Assembly (NCBI GenBank): GCA_002451215.1 | Contig: DKBM01000010.1 | Location: 1-16,279 of the forward strand | DNA length: 16,279 bases | Direction: 5' to 3' | DNA from: SM1-46 sp002451215 | GTDB lineage: Bacteria > Pseudomonadota > Gammaproteobacteria > Acidiferrobacterales > Sulfurifustaceae | In this document: piece after piece, positions 8,001 to 13,968 of the stretch | Numbering within the stretch: the first letter of the stretch is position 1 | Layout: every line of letters begins with the position of its first letter | Program-made: the position numbers and the translations under genes | The notes under the pieces: generated by a model | What the model was told of the DNA's origin: nothing | Seen by the model: the letters and a program-made list of their open reading frames with translations, nothing else | The model's database searches: none

Positions 8001-8201
8001 GATCAGGTCGACCACGTTCGTCTCGACGATCTCGGGGGCGGCGCCAGTGTAGTTGACTTTGATGGTGACTACCGGGAAATCGACATCGGGCAACTGGCTC
8101 ACTCCCATGCGCGAGGCGGAGATGAGGCCGAAGATGACCAGTGCCGCCATGAGCATCCAGGCGAATACTGGCCGGCGGATGGCGATCTCGGGCAGGCTCA
8201 T
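5007..8201 (-). CDS. RND-family efflux permease, HAE1/AcrB type
   Basis: 1064 residues, full length for a proton-driven resistance-nodulation-division pump of the inner membrane. Seen: the N-terminal IAIRRPVFAWMLMAAL first helix, the porter-domain start with VSQLPDVDFPVV, the helix-4 motif IGIVVDDAIMVLENI with the proton-relay aspartates D404 and D405, and the C-terminal repeat MGIVKKNSILLVDF. The DD motif and hydrophobic-compound-type porter favour HAE1 drug/organic efflux over heavy-metal (CusA) pumps. The ATG overlaps the TGA of the upstream TolC-family gene by 4 nt, so the two are translationally coupled. The C-terminal tail (about 40 residues, Pro/Arg-rich) is cytoplasmic. No periplasmic adaptor gene lies on either side, so the pump must borrow one from elsewhere. 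Substrate cannot be predicted. Confidence 0.95.
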   Translation of the reverse strand: MSLPEIAIRRPVFAWMLMAALVIFGLISASRMGVSQLPDVDFPVVTIKVNYTGAAPEIVETNVVDLIEDSVMTVEGVRSVSSTSQYGAATITVEFELGRNIADALREVQTKVAAAQRYLPSDIEPPVISKTNPEDQPILWMSLTSDRHSPRELMRYIKDILKDRFSSVSGVGEIAFGGYVEPNLRVWVSATALNRYELAVTDILNAIRAEHSELPAGQIATGPTEFDVRTLGEAKTTEEFERIVVNQRGNQPVYSRIMLKEVAKIEDGLDDIRRISRANGVRAVGLGIRKQRGSNTVAVAHAVKARMAEVATRLPEGMKIDVNFDTTQFIEDSVNEFEFALVMSAMVTALVCWLFLGSWTATLNVILAIPTSIIGTFMVLYFFGFTLNTFTLLGLSLAIGIVVDDAIMVLENIVRHREMGQGRVEAALNGTRQITFAALAATLAVVAIFLPVAFMSGVIGYFFFQFGITMTAAVMLSLLEALTLTSMRSAQFVEAGNRTTRIGRAADTTFQFLARTYSKGLNLSLRHPWLTIGGSMVFFAGSFAAFHFVNKEFMPVQDQSMFIVRAQTPIESSMEYTDSVARKAENFLIARPEVRRTYSAVGGFGTGGQANLFNLFVSMKPKGSRGVDPERGHELSQQELMDVTRKALRKLGLRVSVQDLSQRGFTASRGFPIEFAIQGRDWDKLAEYSDKIIEKLNATGLVTDTDSDYLLGKPELQVIPDRVRAAERGVSIQAISQTISAMVGGVVAAQYSSGGHRYDVRVRLRDEDLTRKDQFKQLYVRNNRGELIKLTELVQIREARSLAQINRNDRERAIKIFANVKTGKSQQEALERARAIAREVMPPEIRVRFVGGSQAFQESFASLWFVLFLGVVVAYMVLASQFNSFVHPFTVLMALPFSASGAFLTLLAFGHSINIFSFIGLILLMGIVKKNSILLVDFTNQVRARGETSIRAALLEACPIRLRPILMTSFATIAAALPLALAVGPGAELRSPMAMAVIGGVLVSTLLTLFVVPCVYELLAGLERQGHQPVPNEPESALPQPTLGDRARSGTGSVSLAPHERRKR

Positions 8202-9508
8202 GGGGACGGTGTGGCGGCGCTGGTGACGCCCGCGCGCCGTGCGGAGGCAGCGAGCAGTCGCTGGTAGTCGGCCTTGGCGGTCAGCCGGGCGCGGTCGAGG
8301 GCGCGCTGGTTCGTCTGGAAGGCGGTAAGCGCCTGAAGCACGTCGAGATTGATCACGAGGCCAAGCCGGTACTCCGCGGATTGCGCCTCGTAGCTCTTTT
8401 TGGCCGCGTCAGTGGAATTCTCGAGCGCCTCGAGCTGAGTGATATTCAGAACAACACTCTGATAAAGCGCCCGGATCTCCTGCTCGGCCGCGCGCGTCAC
8501 CTGGCTCATGGCGAGCTCGGCCTGGGTACGCTGGGACGCTGCTTCGCGTACCTTGGACTGGACACTGCCGCCGGCATAGATCGGGATCGTCAGCGCCAAC
8601 TGCACGTCCCAGTTCGAGTCGCTCAGGTAGCCCGGGCGGTCGAAATAGTAGTTGCCGTTCAGGTCGAGCGAGGGCAGGTGACCACCCCGCGCGACGGTGA
8701 GGTTCTCGTCGGCGGCCGTGATTCGCTGACGCGTGGCGCGGACATCAGGGCGTGAATCCACACCGGCGAGAAAGTTCTCAATCGGATCTACTCCGGCAGG
8801 CAGCGTCTCCGAGTCACGCAACGGCGTGTCCGCGGCGAGCCCGCTCAGGAACGCGAAGACCTCGCGCGCCACGCTGAGTTGCCCGCGCAGCTGCTCGATC
8901 TGCGCGCGAAGCGTGCTGATGGTGCTCTGCACGTTGAGGAGTTCGCTCACGCGTGAGCGGCCGATGCGCACGCGTGCCTGGATTTCCTTCTCGCGCTCCT
9001 GGTTTAGCCGGATTTCCTCTCCGAGATTGAAGATATCCCGCTCGATGGCGAGAACATTGTAGTAATTTTGTACCACGTCCTTGAACAGCAACACCCGCGC
9101 GTTCTGGTAGTCGTCGCTTTGCGCGCTGATCAGCGCCTCGGTCTGGCGCATTGCCGCGATCTCGCGGAAGCCGCGAAACAGCGGCTGGGACGCAGTGACC
9201 TTCGCGAGTGGCTGGCGGCTCAGGTTGCTCGGCGTGGAGGGCGCGCCGGTGGGCAAGGGATCCTGCCAAAGATATGAGCCATAGCCGCTGATGGTTGGAA
9301 GCAATGCGGCGGTGGCCTGCCTGTAGCGCTCCTCAGCCTGGCGAATCAGCTCGGACTGGGTGGCGATGACTTCGCTGCGGCGCACCGCGGCAGCGAAGTA
9401 GTCGTCCAGCGTGAGCTCCTGCGCCGCGACGCCACGCCCGGCGGGGACTGCTGTACAGATGAGCAGGCCGCAGGCCAATGCCTTCGGCAAAACCGATGAG
9501 CGCTTCAC
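8198..9508 (-). CDS. TolC-family outer-membrane efflux protein
   Basis: 436 residues from the GTG at 9508, chosen because GGAG sits 7 nt before it and a signal peptide follows at once (VKRSSVLPKALACG..., cleavage probably before AQELTL). An ATG at 9616 is in frame but encodes a Cys/Arg/Pro-rich leader with no export signal and sits in the promoter. The mature part shows the outer-membrane efflux repeat: TLDDYFAAAVRRSEVI near the start, long heptad-rich helices around residues 150-220 and 330-400, and a second half with the same pattern, ending in AYRLGLVINLDVLQAL-like coil sequence (as YRLGLVINLDVLQALTAFQ). It forms the trimeric tunnel through the outer membrane. Immediately upstream of, and overlapping, the RND permease. 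Confidence 0.92.
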   Translation of the reverse strand: MKRSSVLPKALACGLLICTAVPAGRGVAAQELTLDDYFAAAVRRSEVIATQSELIRQAEERYRQATAALLPTISGYGSYLWQDPLPTGAPSTPSNLSRQPLAKVTASQPLFRGFREIAAMRQTEALISAQSDDYQNARVLLFKDVVQNYYNVLAIERDIFNLGEEIRLNQEREKEIQARVRIGRSRVSELLNVQSTISTLRAQIEQLRGQLSVAREVFAFLSGLAADTPLRDSETLPAGVDPIENFLAGVDSRPDVRATRQRITAADENLTVARGGHLPSLDLNGNYYFDRPGYLSDSNWDVQLALTIPIYAGGSVQSKVREAASQRTQAELAMSQVTRAAEQEIRALYQSVVLNITQLEALENSTDAAKKSYEAQSAEYRLGLVINLDVLQALTAFQTNQRALDRARLTAKADYQRLLAASARRAGVTSAATPSP

Positions 9509-9587
9509 CACGTGACTCCATCCCGCGTGGCGGCACCGTACCCGGGGTGTCCGCCGCCCGGGACCTGAAAGAGGGCGGTAGCCGCGC

Positions 9588-9616
9588 ACTATAGGGAGCT
9601 TGCAGGATGGCGGCAA
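9588..9616 (-). promoter_or_regulatory. Sigma-70-like promoter of the tolC-like/RND operon
   Basis: On the minus strand TTGCCG (9616-9611) and TATAGT (9593-9588) are separated by exactly 17 nt. A transcript starting about 7 nt downstream would have a leader of roughly 70 nt before the GTG at 9508. Position and spacing fit well; it also argues that the in-frame ATG at 9616 is not the start. Confidence 0.5.
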
Positions 9617-9736
9617 GGCGGTCTCGGCACGGCTGTCCCTTCGCCTGAATTCTGGCTGGACGCCGAAACATTCTGGCGGGAGCCTTGTCTCGGGTGGACT
9701 TGCCGCGCAAGATGGCCTTCCACCTTAATACACAAT

Positions 9737-9749
9737 CCAATTTTATTGG
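9737..9749 (+). promoter_or_regulatory. Inverted repeat overlapping the ribosome site of the TAXI gene
   Basis: CCAAT-TTT-ATTGG is a perfect 5-bp inverted repeat. Its right arm shares the two G bases that begin the GGAG ribosome site (spacing 7 nt to the ATG at 9759). It could be a small operator or a weak hairpin masking the ribosome site. Confidence 0.3.
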
Positions 9750-9758
9750 AGCGCATCT

Positions 9759-10736
9759 ATGGCAGGAAAAGAACGAGGCTATTCCCGGGTTCTGGTCTGG
9801 CTGGCGAGTGGCCTGATGCTTGCCACTGCCATGGTTGCGGTTGGCGCTGCGCAACAGACGGCGGTTTCCCTGGGCACAGCCACCAAGGGTGGCGGGTTCC
9901 AGCTCTACGGCGAGCACTTTGCGGCTGCGTTGAACGAGGCTGATCCCTCGCTTCACATCGAGGCGCGCGCGACCCGCGGTAGCGCCGAGAATTTGCCGCT
10001 GCTGGAAAAGGGCGAGCTCGACATCGGCCTCGTCGAGGGAAATGCCGCACGTGTCGCCTTTGACGGTATCGGTCGGCCGCCGACGCGGTTGCGTATCATT
10101 GCCGCGATGTATCCCGGGCCCGGCATGTTCGTGGTCCGCGGTGACAGTCCTTATCGCACCATTGCTGAGCTCAAGGGCAAGCCGGTGGCATTTGGCACAC
10201 GCGCGTCGGGTCTGACCATGCTCGCGCGCGATGTGCTGGACGGTCTTGGCCTTTCACCGGATCGCGACTTTCAGGCTGTGTATCTCGACAAGGCCGGCGA
10301 CGGCCCGAAGCTCGTAACGGAGGGCAAGGTTGCCGCGTTGTGGGGAGGGGGGATTGGCTGGCCAGGTTTTACCAAGCTGGCCGCGGACAGCGTGGGCGCG
10401 CGCTTCATTGTGCCCGACGCCGTTGAGATCGGTCGCATCCGTACAAAGCATCCATTTCTCCGGACGATGACTGTTCCTGCCGGAACCTACCGCGGTCAGG
10501 ACACGCCTATCACGTCGGTTGGCTTGTGGTCATTCGTACTGGCGCGCGCGGATCTGCCCGATGACACGGCCTATCGGCTCGCGCGCGCCCTGCACCGCGC
10601 CGAGCCCAAGCTCGGAGAGCGCCTGGCGCAGGCGCGCTACACCACCGCTGCCAATACCGCGGCCGAGGCGCCGCGTCCCGAGCTGATCCATCCCGGGGTT
10701 GCACGCTATCTGCGCGAGACTGGTGCGCTGCGCTAG
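9759..10736 (+). CDS. TAXI-family TRAP transporter solute-binding protein
   Basis: 325 residues. The start has a good GGAG site 7 nt upstream. The first about 31 residues are a signal peptide (basic MAGKERGYSR, hydrophobic stretch, AAQQ). The mature protein opens with SLGTATKGGGFQLYGEHFAAAL, the TAXI-type start (TGxxxGxYY-like), and has the typical G-E-L-D-I-G-L-V segment, a TIAELKGKPVAFG segment and a LWGGG region. It should bind a small solute in the periplasm and hand it to a TRAP permease. No DctQ/DctM-like genes lie next to it, so it is an orphan binding protein here. It converges with the next gene, with which it shares the last bases of the stop codons. Ligand unknown; some TAXI proteins bind carboxylates such as glutamate or 2-oxoglutarate. 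Confidence 0.85.
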   Translation: MAGKERGYSRVLVWLASGLMLATAMVAVGAAQQTAVSLGTATKGGGFQLYGEHFAAALNEADPSLHIEARATRGSAENLPLLEKGELDIGLVEGNAARVAFDGIGRPPTRLRIIAAMYPGPGMFVVRGDSPYRTIAELKGKPVAFGTRASGLTMLARDVLDGLGLSPDRDFQAVYLDKAGDGPKLVTEGKVAALWGGGIGWPGFTKLAADSVGARFIVPDAVEIGRIRTKHPFLRTMTVPAGTYRGQDTPITSVGLWSFVLARADLPDDTAYRLARALHRAEPKLGERLAQARYTTAANTAAEAPRPELIHPGVARYLRETGALR

Positions 10737-11143
10737 ATCGTCCAGGTGTTGTCACATTTGCGGCATTTCACCCTGAGCCAGATGCCATCGGTTTCGGGCG
10801 CGTCGTCCTGGGGTTGCTCCTCTTCAGGACCGCCGGCGACGAGCGTAAAAGTGGCATAGGTGCCGCAGCTGGGGCAGGTGGCGCCTGCCCCCAAGCGCTG
10901 CGCCAGCGAGAAGATTTTGGCGAAACGTGACACGCCGAACAGCGAGAACGCAAGGCCGATCGCCCCGACGCCGATGCCAAGCAGGCCATGGGCAAGGCCT
11001 GTGCGTGTCACTACCATTTCGATGCCGGCGAAGGCGAGTATCGCGCCGAGCAGGCAGGTGACGAGATGCGCGTAAGCTTCAATGAGAGCGCGTTCATACC
11101 AGCGGCGAAAGCCGAGCTTTCGGATGCGCGCGACGGTGTGCAT
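10733..11143 (-). CDS. Small membrane protein with C-terminal zinc ribbon, unknown function
   Basis: 136 residues from the ATG at 11143, preceded by GAGGAA at a good distance; a longer open frame upstream (to 11764) overlaps DUF3301 and thpR and is not coding. Two hydrophobic segments (about residues 24-45 and 50-70) form a hairpin. The C-terminal half is soluble, with C90-P-S-C93 and C127-R-K-C130 placed around an acidic linker, which fits a zinc-ribbon knuckle pair. I do not recognise the family. Its stop codon overlaps that of the TAXI gene on the other strand (shared CTAG). Divergent from the DUF3301 gene with only 78 bp between. Confidence 0.75.
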   Translation of the reverse strand: MHTVARIRKLGFRRWYERALIEAYAHLVTCLLGAILAFAGIEMVVTRTGLAHGLLGIGVGAIGLAFSLFGVSRFAKIFSLAQRLGAGATCPSCGTYATFTLVAGGPEEEQPQDDAPETDGIWLRVKCRKCDNTWTI

Positions 11144-11221
11144 TGCCGATTCCTCGCGGGTCGGGCAGACCATTCTACGCGGCTGTGCAAGTTCGCGCGC
11201 TATAGACCATGATTGGGACGA

Positions 11222-11539
11222 ATGACCCTTACCTCTGAGATAGCAAGCTTGCTGCTGCTCGCCGCAGCAGCCTGGTTCTGGCAGCAAGCTCTGCGCAGCA
11301 AGGAGATCGCGCGATCTGCGGGAAAGGGCGCCTGTGATCAGGCCGGCGTGCAGTTTCTCGACGATACCGTCGAACTGACGCGTCTTCGCTGGCGCCGGGA
11401 CGCGGCGGGCGGACTGCGCATCTATCGCCACTATCGGTTTGAGTTTGCCGCTGACGGCAGTCACAGGTTTCGCGGCGAACTGGCGATGCTCGGCGTCAAG
11501 GTGCAATTCGTCGAACTTGAGCCCTACCGCCTGCACTAG
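11222..11539 (+). CDS. DUF3301 family protein
   Basis: 105 residues from the ATG at 11222, with GGGA a few bases upstream; an in-frame TTG at 11213 would add three residues. One N-terminal membrane helix (about residues 5-20, LLLLAAAAWFWQQALRSKE) is followed by the DUF3301 signature: A-C-x-x-A-G-V-Q-F-L-D-D-T-V, an Arg-rich strand region, YRFEF and a closing VELEPYRL. The family is a short inner-membrane-anchored protein of unknown function, which I know from beta/gammaproteobacteria. About 80 nt before thpR on the same strand, so the two may be co-transcribed. Confidence 0.85.
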   Translation: MTLTSEIASLLLLAAAAWFWQQALRSKEIARSAGKGACDQAGVQFLDDTVELTRLRWRRDAAGGLRIYRHYRFEFAADGSHRFRGELAMLGVKVQFVELEPYRLH

Positions 11540-11618
11540 CGGAGCGTTTCTCTCGCTTGCGGCGCCCGGCCGATCGCGGAGAATAGGAGCGCGAGGCAGT
11601 ACGCGGGACTGAAGACCC

Positions 11619-12164
11619 ATGACCGAGCAAGAGGGTGGTGCCCCGGCATTGAAGCGCCTGTTCTTCGCGCTCTGGCCAGAGGTCCGTTTGCAGGAAGCGC
11701 TGCACCGTCTTGCCGCGACAATGCTGGGCCCGGTCGACGGCCGTTGCACGCCGTCGCCAAACATTCATCTGACGCTGGCTTTTCTTGGTCCGGTGTCGGA
11801 GGAAGCCCAGGCCTGCTACGAGACAGCGGCGGGCGGTGTGCGTGCCGAGCCGCTCACGCTCACGCTTGATGCGTTTGGCTGTTTCCGGCGCAGCGGAATC
11901 CTTTGGGTTGGGGCGGGGCACGCGCCGCCTGGTCTGTTGGCGCTGGTGCGGGGGTTGAGTGAGGCGCTGCGGAATTGTGGCTACGAGCCGGACCAGAGGC
12001 CGTTTCGCGCCCACCTGACGTTGGCGCGGCGGCTGCGTCGCTGCCCGCGGTTTCCGGAGCCCCAGCCCATCGACTGGCCTGTACGCGATTTCGTGCTGGT
12101 CGAATCGCAGACCGGACCGCGCGGCGCGGAATATGAAATCTTGCGCCGCTGGCCGCTCGATTAG
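11619..12164 (+). CDS. thpR: RNA 2',3'-cyclic phosphodiesterase (2'-5' RNA ligase family)
   Basis: 181 residues, the usual length for the ThpR/LigT family of cytoplasmic 2H phosphoesterases, which hydrolyse RNA 2',3'-cyclic phosphates and can join 2'-5' ends in vitro. Both catalytic H-x-T motifs are present: H50-L-T in PNIHLTLAFLG and H132-L-T in FRAHLTLAR. The N-terminal RLFFALWP strand is also typical. The ribosome site is weak (GAAGA). Downstream of DUF3301 and convergent with the Rieske-fusion gene, whose stop is only 3 nt away. Physiological substrate in bacteria is uncertain. Confidence 0.92.
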   Translation: MTEQEGGAPALKRLFFALWPEVRLQEALHRLAATMLGPVDGRCTPSPNIHLTLAFLGPVSEEAQACYETAAGGVRAEPLTLTLDAFGCFRRSGILWVGAGHAPPGLLALVRGLSEALRNCGYEPDQRPFRAHLTLARRLRRCPRFPEPQPIDWPVRDFVLVESQTGPRGAEYEILRRWPLD

Positions 12165-12167
12165 GAC

Positions 12168-12794
12168 CTACCAGAATGCCAGAAGCTTGCCGTTCTCGAC
12201 TTTCGCGTCGAAGTGCTTGAGCGGGCGGCTGCCCTTCGCCACGCACTGACCGGTTTTCACGTCAAACGCCCACTGGTGCTTCGGGCAGGTGAGGCGAAAG
12301 CCTTCCAGCGCGAGATGCGGTATGTTCGTCACCTGGTGCGGGCAGCGCGAGTCGTATACCCGAAAGTCATTCTTCTCGCGGTACACGAAAAGGCTGCGGC
12401 CATCGGCACTGCAGTAGCTCACCTGACTCTCCGGGATCTCGTTCACGCTTTTCAGTTCGTGCCAGCGCTTTTCGGCGCCAAGGTTCTCTGCGCGGAATTC
12501 CGGGAGGTCCATGTCGAGCAGGACCTCGGTCGCCCAGACAATCTTGGTGAGGCCGAGTGCCGGAAACGCCTGCATGATCGCGTCGAGGATCTCATTCGGT
12601 GAGCAGCCGGCATCAAGCGCGCGCACCAGATACTGGCGAAATCCGTTCTCGGTCTGCGTGGCGACTTTGGTGATCAAGGTGATGAGCGCGCGTGTCTTGG
12701 GGTCGAGGCTCTTGCCCGACTCCTTCAGGAACTTGAGATAGGAGGTCATGGCCTCAGGGCGGGCCTTGACGAGGTAATTCAGTGCATCGCTCAT
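12168..12794 (-). CDS. Carboxymuconolactone decarboxylase-like / Rieske [2Fe-2S] fusion protein
   Basis: 208 residues from the ATG at 12794 (GGAG about 10 nt upstream); the open frame extends to 12962 but that part covers the prk terminator and looks non-coding. Residues about 10-95 are an AhpD/carboxymuconolactone-decarboxylase-like helical domain (LDPKTRALITLITKVATQ...), but the catalytic CxxC of AhpD is absent: the position reads TENGFRQY. Residues about 115-205 are a Rieske ferredoxin domain with C151-x-H153, 16 residues, C170-x-x-H173, so a [2Fe-2S] cluster is expected. There is no signal peptide, so it should be cytoplasmic. It follows prk on the same strand beyond a terminator. It may be a one-electron carrier with a scaffold or sensor domain; the reaction is unknown. 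Confidence 0.85.
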   Translation of the reverse strand: MSDALNYLVKARPEAMTSYLKFLKESGKSLDPKTRALITLITKVATQTENGFRQYLVRALDAGCSPNEILDAIMQAFPALGLTKIVWATEVLLDMDLPEFRAENLGAEKRWHELKSVNEIPESQVSYCSADGRSLFVYREKNDFRVYDSRCPHQVTNIPHLALEGFRLTCPKHQWAFDVKTGQCVAKGSRPLKHFDAKVENGKLLAFW

Positions 12795-12918
12795 TCGATT
12801 AGGACTCCATGGGGATGGGCTGCTGCGTGATGCGCCATTATCGCGTGCAGGGCCGGTGCTGGCCAGATGGTGAGCGCAGCGCGCGCATGGCGAAAACTCC
12901 ACGCGACGCCAGGGAAAA

Positions 12919-12953
12919 GCAAAACGGGCGTGCCAGCGGCGCGCCCGTTTTGC
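12919..12953 (-). terminator. Intrinsic terminator of prk
   Basis: A perfect 12-bp inverted repeat (arms 12919-12930 and 12942-12953, GCAAAACGGGCG and its complement) with an 11-nt loop. On the minus strand the stem is followed by CTTTTCCCT, and the arm itself ends in TTTTGC. It lies 21 nt after the prk stop. Confidence 0.85.
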
Positions 12954-12974
12954 ATGCGCCAAAGCGGGATGAGG

Positions 12975-13761
12975 CTAGCCTTTCTTCCGGCCCGCCAGCA
13001 TCTGGTCGATTACGGGCGTGAGGATAATCTCCATGGCAAATCCCATCTTGCCGCCCGGTACCACGATGTTGTTCGGGCGTGACATGAACGAGTCGTTGAT
13101 CATCCGCAGGTAGTACGGAAAGTCGACGCCGTGCGGATTGCGAAAGCGGATCACGACAAAGCTTTCATCCGGCGTCGGGATGTCGCGCGCGATGAAGGGA
13201 TTCGAGGTGTCCACGATCGGAACGCGCTGGAAGTTGATGTGCGAGCGCGAGAACTGCGGCGTGATGTAGTGCACGTAGTCGGGCATTCGCCGCAGGATGG
13301 TGTCCACCACTGCCTCGGTCGAATAGCCACGCTCCTTGGTGTCGCGGTGGATCTTCTGGATCCACTCCAGATTCACGTCCGGTACCACGCCGACCAGCAG
13401 GTCTACCCACTTGGCGGCGTCGACGCCTGTCTTGGCGTCGACAATGCCGCCATGCAGGCCTTCGTAGAACATGAGGTCAGTGCCAGTCGGGATTTCTTCC
13501 CACGGCGTGAACTCGCCCGCCTTGAGGGANNAACAGGTTGGCTTCGGGACCAAAGTGGCTGAAGTGGCGATTGCCGGCAGCCTCCGCCTTTTTCATCGCC
13601 TCGCGCATTTCTACCCGGTTGAAGCGATGGTAGCTGTCGCCCTCGATGACTGCCGGCGTGATCTCCTCGCGCCGGAAGATGTGCTCGAAGGCGCGTTTGA
13701 CCGTGGTCGTGCCCGCGCCGCTCGAGCCGGTGATGGCAATGACTGGGTGCTTGTTGGACAT
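12975..13761 (-). CDS. prk: Phosphoribulokinase, class I (interrupted by a sequencing gap)
   Basis: Makes ribulose-1,5-bisphosphate from ribulose-5-phosphate and ATP in the cytoplasm; a key Calvin-cycle enzyme. The start (ATG 13761) has a GGGGGAG upstream. N-terminal part: Walker A GSSGAGTT (residues 12-19), then VIEGDSYHRFNR and HFSHFGPEANL. After the two Ns (13530-13531) the frame changes and the protein resumes at KAGEFTPWEEIPTG, FYEGLHGG and a full C-terminus ending GRKKG. The stretch usually between PEANLF and the FTPWE region, about 30 residues, is missing, and total length is about 260 against about 290 for the family. The frame is restored if the true gap length leaves remainder 1 when divided by 3, so this is an assembly gap, not a frameshift. 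It sits directly after soxB, with a terminator before and after. Confidence 0.92.
13530..13531. other. Assembly gap in prk
   Basis: Two Ns. The protein on either side is in different frames, and about 30 family-conserved residues are absent, so about 100 nt are probably missing. Confidence 0.85.
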
Positions 13762-13833
13762 CCTCGGGCTCCCCCTTAGGCTTCAAAAATTCTTTGATGT
13801 TGCGAAACCGGCGATTCTACAGCAGGCCGCGCG

Positions 13834-13857
13834 GGCGGCGCCACGCCGGGCGCCGCC
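13834..13857. repeat. GC-rich hairpin upstream of prk
   Basis: Arms GGCGGCGCC (13834-13842) and GGCGCCGCC (13849-13857) are perfectly complementary with a 6-nt loop. There is no T-run on either side, so it is not a standard terminator. It would sit in or near the prk leader, about 73 nt before the ATG. A few bases downstream on the prk strand TAGAAT resembles a -10 box, without a matching -35. Confidence 0.4.
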
Positions 13858-13910
13858 ATCTGTAACGATTTTGCACTTCTGAGAAATAGGGCTTTAGCGC
13901 CTGCAAGGGC

Positions 13911-13947
13911 ACAAGCAAAAGGCCCGGCACCTACGGCACCGGGCCTT
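13911..13947 (-). terminator. Intrinsic terminator of soxB
   Basis: A 9-bp stem (13919-13927 and 13939-13947, AAGGCCCGG with its complement) and an 11-nt loop. On the minus strand it is followed by TTGCTTGTG, with the arm itself ending in TT. It lies 21 nt after the soxB stop. Confidence 0.8.
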
Positions 13948-13968
13948 CAGCGTTACGGGCCTGCTGAA

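Noticed and set aside
9509..9616. ATG start for the TolC-like gene at 9616
   Set aside because: The leader it encodes is not a signal peptide; the promoter boxes lie over it, and the GTG at 9508 has a ribosome site and an export signal.
11144..11764. Upstream extension of the zinc-ribbon protein
   Set aside because: Runs antisense through DUF3301 and the start of thpR; the ATG at 11143 has a good ribosome site.
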